Shown here: positions 9,089 through 17,880 of the stretch, piece after piece
How positions within the stretch are numbered: position 1 is the first letter of the stretch
How the letters are laid out: every line of letters starts with the position of its first letter
Assembly: GCA_000751835.1 (NCBI GenBank)
Contig: CCMQ01000021.1
Span: forward strand, 1-64,000
Direction: 5' to 3'
Source: Necropsobacter rosorum
Lineage (GTDB): Bacteria; Pseudomonadota; Gammaproteobacteria; Enterobacterales; Pasteurellaceae
DNA length: 64,000 bases
The notes under the pieces: generated by a model
Databases searched by the model: none
What the model was told of the DNA's origin: nothing
What the model saw: only the letters and a program-made list of their open reading frames with translations
Position numbers and translations under genes: made by a program

Positions 9089-9595
9089 TTATGAGTTGAG
9101 GAAACTGTCGTCTAATAATAAATCGGCATTTTTATTGATACCGATCCCGCGCGCAAGCACATGTTCGGCGATCGCATGCGCTTCCGGCAGGGAATGTTCG
9201 GTATAAGTGCCGCACTGATATTCATTTAATTCCGGAATGGCTTTTTGCTCGCGCACAGTCAGAATATCCTGCATCGACGCCCGCCAAGCATCAGCAACTT
9301 GCTGTTCGTCCGGCGTGCCGATCAGCGACAGATAAAACCCGGTGCGGCAACCCATCGGGGAAATATCAATGATTTCCACTTTGTCATCATTTAAATGCTC
9401 GCGCATAAACCCGGCAAACAGGTGCTCCAGCGTATGAATCCCTTTCGGCGGTAAAATTTCTTTATTCGGCAGGCAAAAACGCAGATCAAAAACGGTGATG
9501 GCGTCGCCTTTCGGGGTGCGCATGGTTTTCGCCACGCGAACCGCCGGCGCCTGCATTCTGGTGTGATCCACTTTAAAACTATCAAGTAACGGCAT
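9089..9595 (-). CDS. luxS: LuxS, S-ribosylhomocysteine lyase
   Basis: A 168-residue enzyme of the activated methyl cycle. It cleaves S-ribosylhomocysteine to homocysteine and DPD, the precursor of autoinducer-2. The metal ligands His54 and His58 are in HTLEH and Cys128 is in [12 protein letters not shown]; Cys83 (MGCRTGFY) is the conserved active-site cysteine. The homocysteine it makes is the substrate of MetH encoded nearby. Start ATG at 9595 has GGAG upstream (GAGGAGAAATT). Two probable small-RNA genes are divergent from it. Confidence 0.97.
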   Translation of the reverse strand: MPLLDSFKVDHTRMQAPAVRVAKTMRTPKGDAITVFDLRFCLPNKEILPPKGIHTLEHLFAGFMREHLNDDKVEIIDISPMGCRTGFYLSLIGTPDEQQVADAWRASMQDILTVREQKAIPELNEYQCGTYTEHSLPEAHAIAEHVLARGIGINKNADLLLDDSFLNS

Positions 9596-9668
9596 AATTT
9601 CTCCTCAAGTATAAATTCTCAACGTTGCGCTGAACTTTCCGGTTAAGGGTCTGTCCTATAAAGTACAG

Positions 9669-9737
9669 CAACTTGCAGTTGTTTTAATAAAATTGGTTCC
9701 TTAGGTTATTCGCCGCCCGTTTCGGGCGGCTTTTCTT
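9669..9737 (+). ncRNA. Probable small RNA, copy 1 of a tandem pair
   Basis: A 44-base core (9667-9710) shares about 40 positions with the copy at 9945-9988. It holds the small hairpin CAACT-TGC-AGTTG and the segment TTGGTTCCTTAGGTTATT. A strong terminator follows: GCCGCCCG-TTT-CGGGCGGC then TTTTCTT (9712-9737). A -10 like TATAAA lies at 9657-9662, giving a start near 9669 and a transcript of ~70 nt. The unpaired TCCTTAGG is complementary to Shine-Dalgarno sequences, which suggests a trans-acting regulator. There is no open frame. I do not recognise a named family. Confidence 0.6.
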
Positions 9738-9934
9738 ATCCCTTGAATTTTGTAAAGCTATGTAAACGACAAATACCGACATACCGGTGATAACATCTCA
9801 TGCAAAAGAGATAATCTTTTGATAATTATAGCTTTTCGCACCTATCATAGAAAATCTTTCCGGCTCACTCATTTTTTTTCGAAAAAATGTAAATTTTCGT
9901 AAAGATTTAACCAATTTTATGCTAGACTACAATC

Positions 9935-10018
9935 TCTTGAAAATAGCAACTTGCAGTTGTTCAATAAAAATTGGTTCCTTAGGTTATTTGGCCGTCTGTT
10001 CAGACGGTCTTTTTTTTA
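9935..10018 (+). ncRNA. Probable small RNA, copy 2 of a tandem pair
   Basis: The core at 9945-9988 is nearly the same as copy 1. Its terminator has a different sequence but the same form: a stem at 9990-10009 (GCCGTCT with AGACGGT, extended by one pair) followed by eight T. An extended -10, TGCTAGACT (9920-9928), predicts a start near 9935 and a transcript of ~84 nt. Keeping the hairpin fold with changed bases supports a structured RNA. A dyad AAAAGA-N5-TCTTTT (9804-9820) in the spacer may be an operator. Confidence 0.65.
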
Positions 10019-10071
10019 TGAATGAGATAAAGTGCGGTGTAAAATTCGCCCGAATTCGCACCGCTTGTCGA

Positions 10072-10674
10072 TTAAGGGCGCAGATAGCGTGCTATGTAAT
10101 CGTCGCGATCCTGTTCCGTGATATTGCGTATCACCCGGCAGGGATTGCCCACCGCCAGCGTATTCGCCGGAATCGCTTTACTGACCACCGAACCCGCCCC
10201 GATCACCACATTATCGCCGATCGTCACGCCGGGCAAAATCACCACATCACCGCCGACCCAAACATTATTCCCGATAACAATCGGTTTTGCCTGTTCCCAG
10301 CCGTCGTTACGCAGCTGCGGATGCAGCGGATGACCCACGGTATAAAGGCTGACATTCGGCGCAAACATTACGTTATCGCCGATTTTCACCCCGCCGCTGT
10401 CCAGGATCGTGCAATGATAATTGGCGAAAAAATTCTCGCCGACTTCAATGAAACAACCGTAATCACAAAAAAACGGCGCATTAACGTGCGGCGTATTTTT
10501 GGCCTTGCCGAAAATGGCTGAAATCAACCGCACTTTTGCCGCCTCATCAGAGGGGCGAATCTGCGTATTATATTCAAACAGCCGTTCTTTGGTTTCCAAA
10601 CGCAGCCTCGCCAGTTCCGCCGAATACGGCTGATGCGCAAGGCCCGCTAGCATTTTTTCTTTTTCCGACAACAT
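10072..10674 (-). CDS. maa: Maa-type sugar O-acetyltransferase
   Basis: A 200-residue left-handed beta-helix acetyltransferase of the maltose/galactoside group. The N-terminal Mac domain (MLSEKEKMLAGLAHQPYSAE) is followed by hexapeptide repeats such as IGNNVWVGGDVVILPGVTIG and IGAGSVVSKAIPAN. The catalytic histidine lies in YTVGHPLHP. These enzymes move acetyl from acetyl-CoA to sugars in the cytoplasm; the natural acceptor is not known. It follows the yqaB-like gene by six bases on the same strand. Confidence 0.92.
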   Translation of the reverse strand: MLSEKEKMLAGLAHQPYSAELARLRLETKERLFEYNTQIRPSDEAAKVRLISAIFGKAKNTPHVNAPFFCDYGCFIEVGENFFANYHCTILDSGGVKIGDNVMFAPNVSLYTVGHPLHPQLRNDGWEQAKPIVIGNNVWVGGDVVILPGVTIGDNVVIGAGSVVSKAIPANTLAVGNPCRVIRNITEQDRDDYIARYLRP

Positions 10675-10680
10675 CAGATT

Positions 10681-11280
10681 TTATCCCTTAATCACTCGGT
10701 TAATTCGTACATCAAACACATCCATGCCCGCGGCCAATCCCGCCTGCACCCCCAGATCCGCATCTTCAAACACCAGACAATCCGCCGGTTTCACCGCAAT
10801 CAACTCAGCACAGCGCAGAAAGGTATCCGGCGCCGGCTTGTGTTTTTGCACGTCTTCCGCCGTCACCACCGCATTGAAATACGCATGCAGCCGGAACTTA
10901 TCCAGCAAAATATCCGTCATTTTACGGTGCGAACCGGTACCCAGCGCCAAAGGCTTTTTACCGACAAAGGTCTTCACCACCTGCGCGGCGGGCAGCAGCG
11001 AAGAATGCTGCATAATCAATTTAACGCCATATTCGCGTTTCAGGCTGATCACCTCATCAAGCAACGCCGCCGGCATATTGGCTTTCTTCATCATGGCTTG
11101 CGCAATCGTCCGCACCGGCGCGCCGCCAAGCTGATACATAATCTGCCCGTCCAGCGGATAGCCCATTTGTTCGCCCACCATATCCCAGGCTTTTTTATGG
11201 CTCGGCATGGTATCGATAACCGTTCCGTCCATATCAAAAATCAATCCTTTATATCGCTCAAAAAGCCGTTTATCCAACAT
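10681..11280 (-). CDS. yqaB: YqaB-like HAD sugar phosphatase
   Basis: A 199-residue haloacid dehalogenase-type hydrolase. Motif I is FDMDGTVIDTMPSHKKAW (nucleophile aspartate near residue 16), motif II LGTGSHRKM, motif III KPAPDTFL, and motif IV VFEDADLGVQAG. Length and sequence resemble E. coli YqaB, which removes phosphate from fructose-1-phosphate and 6-phosphogluconate. It is upstream of maa in a two-gene unit. The exact substrate is inferred. Confidence 0.85.
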   Translation of the reverse strand: MLDKRLFERYKGLIFDMDGTVIDTMPSHKKAWDMVGEQMGYPLDGQIMYQLGGAPVRTIAQAMMKKANMPAALLDEVISLKREYGVKLIMQHSSLLPAAQVVKTFVGKKPLALGTGSHRKMTDILLDKFRLHAYFNAVVTAEDVQKHKPAPDTFLRCAELIAVKPADCLVFEDADLGVQAGLAAGMDVFDVRINRVIKG

Positions 11281-11403
11281 CCTGCCACCTTCACCAAAAG
11301 AATTTCGGCTATTTTGCTATAAAATTGTGATCTTCGCACTATTTCATTGACAAATATTCGGTTAAAGTAACGCCTGATTAATCAATTCGTCGTGATAACG
11401 GAA

Positions 11404-11781
11404 ATGGATCTGCAACAACGCCTTATTTTTTTACAACAGCGCCGGCTGATTGATGACAATGTGTGCCAGCTTGTGCTGGAGATTCGCACATATCTATTTG
11501 AACACTGGCATGCCGATGTGGAAACCAAACAAGCCGGTATGCTGTTTATTCATCTGGCGATGGCGCTGGGCCGAATTAAACGCGGTTACGCCGCGCAAAG
11601 CCTGCACCGGGATATGGTGGCGGAAATCAAAAGTGCGGTCAGTTTTCCGCAAGTTTTACAGCGTCACCGCGAAATTCTGACGCTGATTCCGTTTGCCGTG
11701 CCGGAAAGCGAGCAAACCCATTTCATCGCCAATATTTATGCCCTGTCGCTGGCTCAACCGGATATTCTGAAAAATCTGTGA
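11404..11781 (+). CDS. Stand-alone PRD-domain protein (putative)
   Basis: About 125 residues, all helical, with KQAGMLFIHLAMALGRIKRG in the middle, like the conserved histidine segment of PTS regulation domains (PRD). In BglG or MtlR regulators PRDs are phosphorylated by the PTS to control RNA-binding or DNA-binding domains. Here the PRD stands alone, with no effector domain and no PTS gene nearby. ATG at 11404 is chosen; GTG at 11392 would add four residues and neither has a strong ribosome site. Role unknown. Confidence 0.6.
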   Translation: MDLQQRLIFLQQRRLIDDNVCQLVLEIRTYLFEHWHADVETKQAGMLFIHLAMALGRIKRGYAAQSLHRDMVAEIKSAVSFPQVLQRHREILTLIPFAVPESEQTHFIANIYALSLAQPDILKNL

Positions 11782-11811
11782 AATAAACTGAAGATAAGAA
11801 GAGAAATGAAA

Positions 11812-11888
11812 TGGCGCACCCGAAAGGATTCGAACCTTTGACCGCTCGGTTCGTAGCCGAGTACTCTATCCAGCTGAGCTACGGGTGC
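11812..11888 (-). tRNA. tRNA-Arg (ACG), copy 1
   Basis: A 77-base cloverleaf with encoded CCA. The acceptor is GCACCCG/CGGGTGC, and the anticodon arm CTCGG-CTACGAA-CCGAG gives anticodon ACG, read as ICG after deamination. It differs from the second copy mainly in the T stem. Confidence 0.97.
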
Positions 11889-11951
11889 GCATAATCGTGT
11901 ATGCCGACCTGTCATTCCATCATTTTAATCTTATTGTAGAGTTCAATAAGA

Positions 11952-12028
11952 TGGCGCACCCGAGAGGATTCGAACCTCTGACCGCTCGGTTCGTAGCCGA
12001 GTACTCTATCCAGCTGAGCTACGGGTGC
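11952..12028 (-). tRNA. tRNA-Arg (ACG), copy 2
   Basis: A 77-base cloverleaf with encoded CCA and the same ACG anticodon arm as the copy 63 bases away. The T stem is CAGAG/CTCTC-like instead of CAAAG/CTTTC-like, a compensated change. Probably transcribed together with tRNA-Ser upstream. Confidence 0.97.
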
Positions 12029-12038
12029 CCTGAGTAAA

Positions 12039-12132
12039 TGGCGGTGAGAGAGGGATTCGAACCCTCGATGGAGTTTTTGACCCCATACTCCCTTAGCAGG
12101 GGAGCGCCTTCAGCCTACTCGGCCATCTCACC
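12039..12132 (-). tRNA. tRNA-Ser (GCT)
   Basis: A 94-base class II tRNA with a long variable arm and encoded CCA. The acceptor starts GGTGAGA, and the anticodon arm CTCCC-CTGCTAA-GGGAG gives GCT for AGC/AGT codons. It is ten bases from tRNA-Arg copy 2 on the same strand. Confidence 0.97.
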
Positions 12133-12241
12133 ACAATCGGTTTGTGGGCGGTATGATACGAATAGACCTGTCATAAGTCAAATTATTTTTTCTAAATCGC
12201 GGCTCATTTGCATGATTTATCTACAACACCATGCGGCAACG

Positions 12242-14257
12242 TTAGCCGCGCAGGATAGCGCGCAGGTTGGCGATATGGCTTTTCGTGGTTTCCTGTTTCT
12301 GTATCTCGCTTTGCGGCGGTTTATCCCGCTCCCACTGTACATCATCCGCCGGCAGCTCGGCTAAAAACCGGCTCGGTTCAGGTCTCAGCAGTTCACCGAA
12401 CTGACGCCGTTCTTTGCATAAAGAAAAGGTCAGCGTTTGCTGAGCGCGGGTAATGCCGACATAAGCCAAACGGCGCTCTTCCTCCACATTATCTTCGTCG
12501 ATACTGCTCTGGTGCGGCAGGATATTCTCTTCCATGCCGACCAGAAAAACATGCGGAAATTCCAACCCTTTCGAGGCGTGCAGCGTCATTAACTGAACCT
12601 GATCGGCCTCTTCATCCTCCTCGCCGCGCTCCAGCATATCGCGCAGCGTCAACCGGGTGACAACCTGACTTAAACTCATCGGCTCATTAAACTCATCGCC
12701 TTTCAGCATATCCGCGACCCATTCGAACAAGGTTGCCACATTTTTACTCTGCATTTCCGCCATCTTCGGGCTGGTGGCATGTTCGTACAAATATTCTTCA
12801 TAGCTCAGCTGCGCCAGCATACGGCGCACCGCCTCTTCCGGCTCGGCACGCAGCAGCTCGTCGTTCAGCTCCACCATCCAGCGGGCAAATCCTTGCAGCG
12901 CATTATAGGCTTTCGGCGTAACCCGCTGAATCAGCTCAAAATCAAAAATCGCCTCAAACAAACCGCACTGTTTTTCCTGCGCCAACACACCCAGTTTTTC
13001 CAGCGTCGCCGCGCCGATTTCCCGTTTCGGCGTATTAATAATCCGCAGCAACGCCGAATCGTCGTCCTGATTGACCAGCAAACGCAGATACGCCATCATA
13101 TCCTTAATTTCCGGCCGCGCAAAAAACGATGTGCCGCCGGAAATCTTATACGGAATCCGGTTCTGCATTAATACTTTTTCAAACAGGCGGGATTGATGAT
13201 TGCCGCGGTATAAAATGGCATAATCACGATATTTGGTCTTCCGCATAAAACGGTGTGCGATTAACTCGCCGACCACTCGTTCCGCTTCATGTTCTTCATT
13301 TTTCGCTTCGATCACCTGTAGTTTTTCGCCTTCTCCCAGCGTGGAAAACAGTTTTTTGTCAAACACATGATCATTATTGGCGATCAGGATATTGGCGCAA
13401 TGCAAAATACGTTCGGTGGAACGGTAATTCTGCTCCAGCTTAATCACCTTCAGGTGCGGAAAATCGTTTTTCAGCCGCATCATATTCTGCGGCCGCGCCC
13501 CGCGCCACGAATAAATGGACTGATCATCATCGCCGACCACCGTGAAACACGCCCGCTCGCCGACCAACAATTTAATCAGCTCATATTGGCTGGTATTGGT
13601 GTCCTGATATTCGTCCACCAGCAGATAACGGATTTTTGCCTGCCATTTCGACCGCACTTCGGCATTGTGCCGGAATAACAACGTCGGCAGCATAATCAAA
13701 TCGTCAAAATCCAGCGCATTATAGGCGCGCAGCTGATTGGCATAACGCGCATAACAGCGGGCGAAAAGCTGCCGTTTTTCATCCGTTGCCTGCATCAGCG
13801 CCTGAGGCGGCAAAACCAAATCGTTTTTCCAGTTGGAAATGGCGCTCATCAGCTCGCGCAGGGTTTCCTTATCCGTCTCGGGCAATAAATCCGCCGTCAA
13901 TTCCTTTAATAGTGCCGCCTGATCATGTTCGTCAAACAGCGTCATCGCGGATTTCAACCCCAACGGCTTATATTCGCGTTTGATAATATCGAATCCCAGC
14001 GTATGAAAGGTGGACACCATCAAACCGCGGCTTTGCGCCTTACCGATTGAATGCGCTACCCGCTCTTTCATTTCGCGCGCCGCCTTGTTGGTAAACGTCA
14101 CCGCTGCAATATGTTGCGGTAAATAACCGCACTTTTCCACCAGATACGCGATTTTGTTAATAATCACCCGGGTTTTGCCGGATCCCGCCCCGGCCAGAAC
14201 CAGACAAGGGCCGGACACATAATTCACCGCCTGTTGCTGCTGACTATTCAGTTTCAT
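12242..14257 (-). CDS. rep: Rep, superfamily 1 DNA helicase
   Basis: A 671-residue UvrD-family 3'-5' helicase that helps replication forks pass obstacles. It shows motif Q (LNSQQQQAV), Walker A GAGSGKT (~24-30), motif [10 protein letters not shown], motif [18 protein letters not shown], motif IV QNYRST, motif [20 protein letters not shown] and motif [11 protein letters not shown]. Length fits Rep (~673) better than UvrD (~720). ATG at 14257 has AGGA seven bases upstream; a GTG just before it is less likely. It directly follows the small lipoprotein gene. Confidence 0.95.
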   Translation of the reverse strand: MKLNSQQQQAVNYVSGPCLVLAGAGSGKTRVIINKIAYLVEKCGYLPQHIAAVTFTNKAAREMKERVAHSIGKAQSRGLMVSTFHTLGFDIIKREYKPLGLKSAMTLFDEHDQAALLKELTADLLPETDKETLRELMSAISNWKNDLVLPPQALMQATDEKRQLFARCYARYANQLRAYNALDFDDLIMLPTLLFRHNAEVRSKWQAKIRYLLVDEYQDTNTSQYELIKLLVGERACFTVVGDDDQSIYSWRGARPQNMMRLKNDFPHLKVIKLEQNYRSTERILHCANILIANNDHVFDKKLFSTLGEGEKLQVIEAKNEEHEAERVVGELIAHRFMRKTKYRDYAILYRGNHQSRLFEKVLMQNRIPYKISGGTSFFARPEIKDMMAYLRLLVNQDDDSALLRIINTPKREIGAATLEKLGVLAQEKQCGLFEAIFDFELIQRVTPKAYNALQGFARWMVELNDELLRAEPEEAVRRMLAQLSYEEYLYEHATSPKMAEMQSKNVATLFEWVADMLKGDEFNEPMSLSQVVTRLTLRDMLERGEEDEEADQVQLMTLHASKGLEFPHVFLVGMEENILPHQSSIDEDNVEEERRLAYVGITRAQQTLTFSLCKERRQFGELLRPEPSRFLAELPADDVQWERDKPPQSEIQKQETTKSHIANLRAILRG

Positions 14258-14260
14258 CAC

Positions 14261-14476
14261 TTATTCCTGCAACCAAACGTAAGGCAGCAACGCCGTATCC
14301 AATAAAAACGACAACGGCAGATCCAAAATCGGCACTCCCCATCGCTGCGTCATCTCCCAATCGTATTTTGTCCCGGCATAAGTCGTATAAGGCGCCGTCG
14401 GATCAATCAGTTTCACCACCGTCCCGCAGGCGGATAACCCGCAAAGTGCGGTGAGAATGAGTAAGGTTTTATACAT
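14261..14476 (-). CDS. Small YceK/YidQ-type lipoprotein
   Basis: A 71-residue protein with a signal peptide ending in the lipobox LSAC (Cys17). The mature part, [20 protein letters not shown], then a hydrophobic segment with [13 protein letters not shown], matches the YceK/YidQ (DUF1375) family of small membrane-anchored lipoproteins. Function is unknown. It ends three bases before the rep start and is probably co-transcribed. Confidence 0.8.
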   Translation of the reverse strand: MYKTLLILTALCGLSACGTVVKLIDPTAPYTTYAGTKYDWEMTQRWGVPILDLPLSFLLDTALLPYVWLQE

Positions 14477-14545
14477 ACAATTCCATATTAATTTTTTGCC
14501 CCATTATAAGGGAAATTATCCGGACAGCGAGAAAAAATAAAGCAT

Positions 14546-14563
14546 CGTTTTATACATAAAACG
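14546..14563. promoter_or_regulatory. Palindromic operator candidate upstream of the BKACE gene
   Basis: CGTTTTAT-AC-ATAAAACG is a perfect inverted repeat with 8-base arms, about 120 bases before the first gene of the catabolic cluster. It could bind the cluster's LysR protein or another dimeric regulator. No factor can be named from the sequence. Confidence 0.45.
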
Positions 14564-14682
14564 TATAACCGAAATCAGAAAAAGAATTTCTGTCCACATT
14601 TTAGCCCATGTTACATTTCCTCAAAGCACAGAAGCGGTAACGATTGTTCTGTAATCCCAATCCGACACAAGAGGTGAGTATT

Positions 14683-15510
14683 ATGGCTGAAAAAGTAATT
14701 CTAACCGCCGCATTAACCGGCGCCGTCACACCAAAAGAAATTGCACCATCTATCCCGATTACGCCCGCAGAAATCGCCGAAGACGCCTATCAATGCTGGA
14801 AAGCCGGCGCCTCTGTCGTGCACTTGCATATGCGCGATGAACAAGGATTAGGTACGATGGATAAACATAAATTTAAAGAAACCATTGACCGAATTAAAGA
14901 CAAATGTGATGTGGTTATTAATGTGACTACAGCAGGTGATCACCGGGCAACCGATGAACAGCGAATGGAACATTTGGCTTACGTTCAACCTGAAATCGCT
15001 TCTTTTGATGCGGGTTCATTTAACTGGATGCCGGGCGGTGTGTTTGTGAATTCGCCACAGTTTTTATCCCGACTAGGCTCAACCATGTTAGCGCTCGGTA
15101 TTAAACCTGAAATTGAAATTTTTGACAGCGGCATGGTTCACGCCTGTAAGTATTATTTGGAGAAAGGCCATTTAACCGCACCGCTGCATTTTCAGTTGGT
15201 TCTTGGTGTCTTGGGTGGTGCGATGGCCAATGTCGAAGATCTTGTGTATTTAAAAAGTTTACTACCCGAAGGCGCTAGCTGGGGAGCGTTTGGTATTGGA
15301 CGCAGCCATTTGCCGATCATGCTGGCGACGCTCGCAATGGGCGGCCATATCCGCGTCGGATTGGAAGATAATGTTTACTATTCCAAAGGCGTACCCGCAA
15401 CCAATGTTTCACTGGTGGAACGCGCAATTCGTATTATTCATGAAGCCGACAAAGCCGTCGCGACACCAAATGAAGCAAGAACTATTCTAGGGTTAAAACA
15501 AAGAAGTTAA
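14683..15510 (+). CDS. BKACE-family beta-keto acid cleavage enzyme (DUF849)
   Basis: A 275-residue TIM-barrel protein like Kce, the 3-keto-5-aminohexanoate cleavage enzyme. BKACE proteins condense a beta-keto acid with acetyl-CoA and release acetoacetate and a new acyl-CoA. Metal-ligand positions are present: His47 and His49 (VVHLHMRDE) and Glu228 (RVGLEDN); Arg224 and TTAGDHR also fit the active site. At the position where Kce has a glutamate for the substrate amino group (LTAAITGAE), this protein has valine (LTAALTGAV), so a non-amino substrate is likely. ATG at 14683 follows GAGGTGA. No lysine-fermentation genes are near. It heads a run with an outer-membrane channel, CoA-transferase and thiolase. 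Confidence 0.85.
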   Translation: MAEKVILTAALTGAVTPKEIAPSIPITPAEIAEDAYQCWKAGASVVHLHMRDEQGLGTMDKHKFKETIDRIKDKCDVVINVTTAGDHRATDEQRMEHLAYVQPEIASFDAGSFNWMPGGVFVNSPQFLSRLGSTMLALGIKPEIEIFDSGMVHACKYYLEKGHLTAPLHFQLVLGVLGGAMANVEDLVYLKSLLPEGASWGAFGIGRSHLPIMLATLAMGGHIRVGLEDNVYYSKGVPATNVSLVERAIRIIHEADKAVATPNEARTILGLKQRS

Positions 15511-15540
15511 ACCCCGCCGGTTAAAAGAGAGGAAATAACA

Positions 15541-16476
15541 ATGTTTATCACAACGTCAGCTAAAAAAGTTGTTTTATCCTTCAGTACAATTGCAATAGCT
15601 ATGGCAATCAGTTTTTCTTCCTCCGCTCAAGAAGGAGTCACGCCGTTACAGCCCGGCGCAACGACGGGCAATCATGCCGGCGCATTACCTCCGCCAGGGC
15701 TGTATTTTTCTTATGACGTAGATTACGAATGGGGTAAGTTACATTCTCCTTATGTTAATATTAAAGCCAGCAATGTCAGCATGGCGGCGGCATTACTATG
15801 GTCAACTCCCTACAAATTCCTTGGTGCGAATTATGCGCTCGGCATCGCACAACCCTACAAAATTGCCCATACGACACTAAATACGCCATCCGGCGAGTCT
15901 AAATATTCCAATCATGGTTTGATGAGCACGACTATTATGCCGTTACTTCTATCATGGGATTTAGGTAACGGATTCCATTTAGGAACAGGGACGGCTTTTG
16001 TCTTTAAGAACGGTAAACATGCTACCGTCTGTCATAACGGTTCGTGCGCGAATACGCCGGAAAACCTGGCAAACCGTTATTATACCGTTCAGCCTAATCT
16101 TGCCCTAAGTTATTTTCATAACGACTGGGCGTTTACGATGAATAACACCTTTGATTTCAATACCAGAAATAAGAAAACGGATTACCGTTCGGGTAACACC
16201 TATTATTTAGATCTGACCGCCACGAAACGTATCAATAAATGGACTGTCGGATTAATCGGTAACTGGACTAAGCAGTTTACCGACGATAAAAAAGGCGGAC
16301 GCGTAGTACAAGGTCTGTATTCGGAAGGCAGCCGTGTCGAACATGTTATGTTCGGTCCGATACTGGGATATGATTTCGGCGCGTTTTCCCTAACCGCCAG
16401 ATTTTTAGCATCCGTCCATTCGGAAAACGATCCTAAGATGCGCTTCTTCCATCTGGGCGTCGCTATTCCGCTTTAA
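15541..16476 (+). CDS. Outer-membrane channel of the phenol-degradation-associated family
   Basis: A 311-residue protein with a Sec signal peptide cleaved near SSSAQEG. The mature start holds GALPPPGLYFSYDVDYEWG, typical of the family annotated as MetA-pathway-of-phenol-degradation proteins. Alternating aromatic strands (LGVAIPL end) indicate a beta barrel. Members are usually encoded with aromatic or terpenoid catabolic genes and are thought to let hydrophobic or aromatic compounds through the outer membrane. AGAGGAAA stands before the start, 30 bases after the BKACE gene. Confidence 0.7.
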   Translation: MFITTSAKKVVLSFSTIAIAMAISFSSSAQEGVTPLQPGATTGNHAGALPPPGLYFSYDVDYEWGKLHSPYVNIKASNVSMAAALLWSTPYKFLGANYALGIAQPYKIAHTTLNTPSGESKYSNHGLMSTTIMPLLLSWDLGNGFHLGTGTAFVFKNGKHATVCHNGSCANTPENLANRYYTVQPNLALSYFHNDWAFTMNNTFDFNTRNKKTDYRSGNTYYLDLTATKRINKWTVGLIGNWTKQFTDDKKGGRVVQGLYSEGSRVEHVMFGPILGYDFGAFSLTARFLASVHSENDPKMRFFHLGVAIPL

Positions 16477-16531
16477 ACCCTGAACACAATGGCAGGCATG
16501 CCTTTCAGCAAACATAAAAGGAATCCGTAAT

Positions 16532-17191
16532 ATGGTGAAAAATAAGATTTACTCAAAGGCAGAAATTGCCGAAAAATTTCATGATGGAATGAAGTTAATG
16601 GCCGGTATCTTTGCTTGCCGGGGTTGTGCCGATAGACTCGTCGATATTATCGTTGAAAAAGGCTGCAAAGACTTAGAACTCATCGCCAATGATGCCGGTG
16701 ATCCGGGGGTGGCATTAGGTAAACTTTATGATGCGCATTTAGTCACCAAAGCGCATCATTCACATATCGGTATGAATCCTTATGTCACAGAGTTAATTAA
16801 TCAAGGCATTCTGACCGTTAATCTCTATCCTCAGGGCACATTGGTTGAAAAAATCCGCGCCGGCGGAGCGGGACTCGGCGGAGTGCTGACCAAAACCGGA
16901 TTGGGTACTATGGCTCAGGAAGGACGCCAAGTGATGGAAGTTGACGGGCAACAGTATATTTTCGAGAAACCGTTCCGAGCCGAAATTGCGTTGATTCGTG
17001 CGGCGAAAGCAGATAAATCGGGCAATTTAGTCTATAAAGGTTCGGCACGAAATTTCAACCCGGTCATGGCGATGGCGGCGGATTTAGTGATTGTGCAAGC
17101 CGATGAGATCGTTGATGTAGGAACGATTGATCCGGAAGCAGTAATCACGCCGGGAGTTTTTGTCGATATGATTTTAACTAATGAGGAATAA
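16532..17191 (+). CDS. 3-oxoacid CoA-transferase, alpha (AtoD-like) subunit
   Basis: A 219-residue family I CoA-transferase A subunit. It contains the glycine-rich stretch KIRAGGAGLGGVLTKTGLGT, the segment YIFEKPFRAEIALIRAAKAD and DLVIVQADEIVDVG, all typical of AtoD/ScoA. With the next gene it would move CoA from an acyl-CoA to acetoacetate or a similar keto acid in the cytoplasm. Family members often have a longer N-terminal FMxGGF motif; here the equivalent is KLMAGIFACRG. It starts after AAAGGAA and overlaps no gene; the beta gene starts four bases after its stop. Confidence 0.88.
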   Translation: MVKNKIYSKAEIAEKFHDGMKLMAGIFACRGCADRLVDIIVEKGCKDLELIANDAGDPGVALGKLYDAHLVTKAHHSHIGMNPYVTELINQGILTVNLYPQGTLVEKIRAGGAGLGGVLTKTGLGTMAQEGRQVMEVDGQQYIFEKPFRAEIALIRAAKADKSGNLVYKGSARNFNPVMAMAADLVIVQADEIVDVGTIDPEAVITPGVFVDMILTNEE

Positions 17192-17195
17192 CGAT

Positions 17196-17825
17196 ATGTC
17201 TGATGCAAAAGAACTGATTGCCCGAAAAATAGCAAGCTTTTTTCACGCAGGTGATGTGGTAAATCTAGGTATCGGTATTCCCGGTTTAGTGAGAAATTAT
17301 ATTGAAGAGGGCGTACAGCTTCACGCGGAAAACGGTTTACTAGGCTATGGAGGCTCGCCAAAACCGGGAGAAGAAGAACCGGATTATGTTAATGCCGGCG
17401 GTCAAATGGTCACACTCTTACCCGGAGCTTCCGTTTCCGACAGCGCCGGGGCATTCGCGCTGGTTCGCAGCGGAAAATTAACCGCCGTCGTACTGGGTGC
17501 GCTGCAAGTGGACGCCGAAGGCAGCATTGCAAACTGGAGTATTCCGGGCGGACGTATTATGGGAATGGGCGGTGCGATGGATTTGGTATCCGGCGCCAAA
17601 CAGGTAATCGTCGCCATGGAACATAATGCCAAAAATGGTGCACCTAAAATTTTATCCCGATGCAGCTGGCCGCTGACCGGCTATAAAGTCGTAGATATTA
17701 TTGTTACGGAGTTAGGTGTCTTTGATATCACCGCTAACGGTGTGGTGGTCAGAGAATTATTTCCGAACATCAAGAAAGAGGATGTGATCAAGCGTACCGA
17801 AGCACGATTAATCTTCAACGATTAA
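17196..17825 (+). CDS. 3-oxoacid CoA-transferase, beta (AtoA-like) subunit
   Basis: A 209-residue beta subunit. The catalytic glutamate of the family lies in HAENGLLGYG. NLGIGIPG and the C-terminal ITANGVVVRELFP are also typical. ATG at 17196 has GAGGAA eight bases upstream; an in-frame ATG at 17181 would overlap the alpha gene. It completes the heterodimer that would activate acetoacetate released by the BKACE enzyme, so that thiolase can split it. Confidence 0.9.
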   Translation: MSDAKELIARKIASFFHAGDVVNLGIGIPGLVRNYIEEGVQLHAENGLLGYGGSPKPGEEEPDYVNAGGQMVTLLPGASVSDSAGAFALVRSGKLTAVVLGALQVDAEGSIANWSIPGGRIMGMGGAMDLVSGAKQVIVAMEHNAKNGAPKILSRCSWPLTGYKVVDIIVTELGVFDITANGVVVRELFPNIKKEDVIKRTEARLIFND

Positions 17826-17880
17826 CCGAAAGTGCGGTGTTTTTCAGACAAGTTTAAGCCAATATAAGGAGAATTTTATT

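Noticed and set aside
9935..10018. MicA homologue next to luxS
   Set aside because: The location is similar to E. coli micA, but I see no sequence resemblance and no clear sigma-E promoter.
14683..17825. Lysine fermentation (kce pathway)
   Set aside because: No lysine aminomutase, diaminohexanoate dehydrogenase or ammonia-lyase genes are near, and the Kce amino-binding glutamate is replaced.
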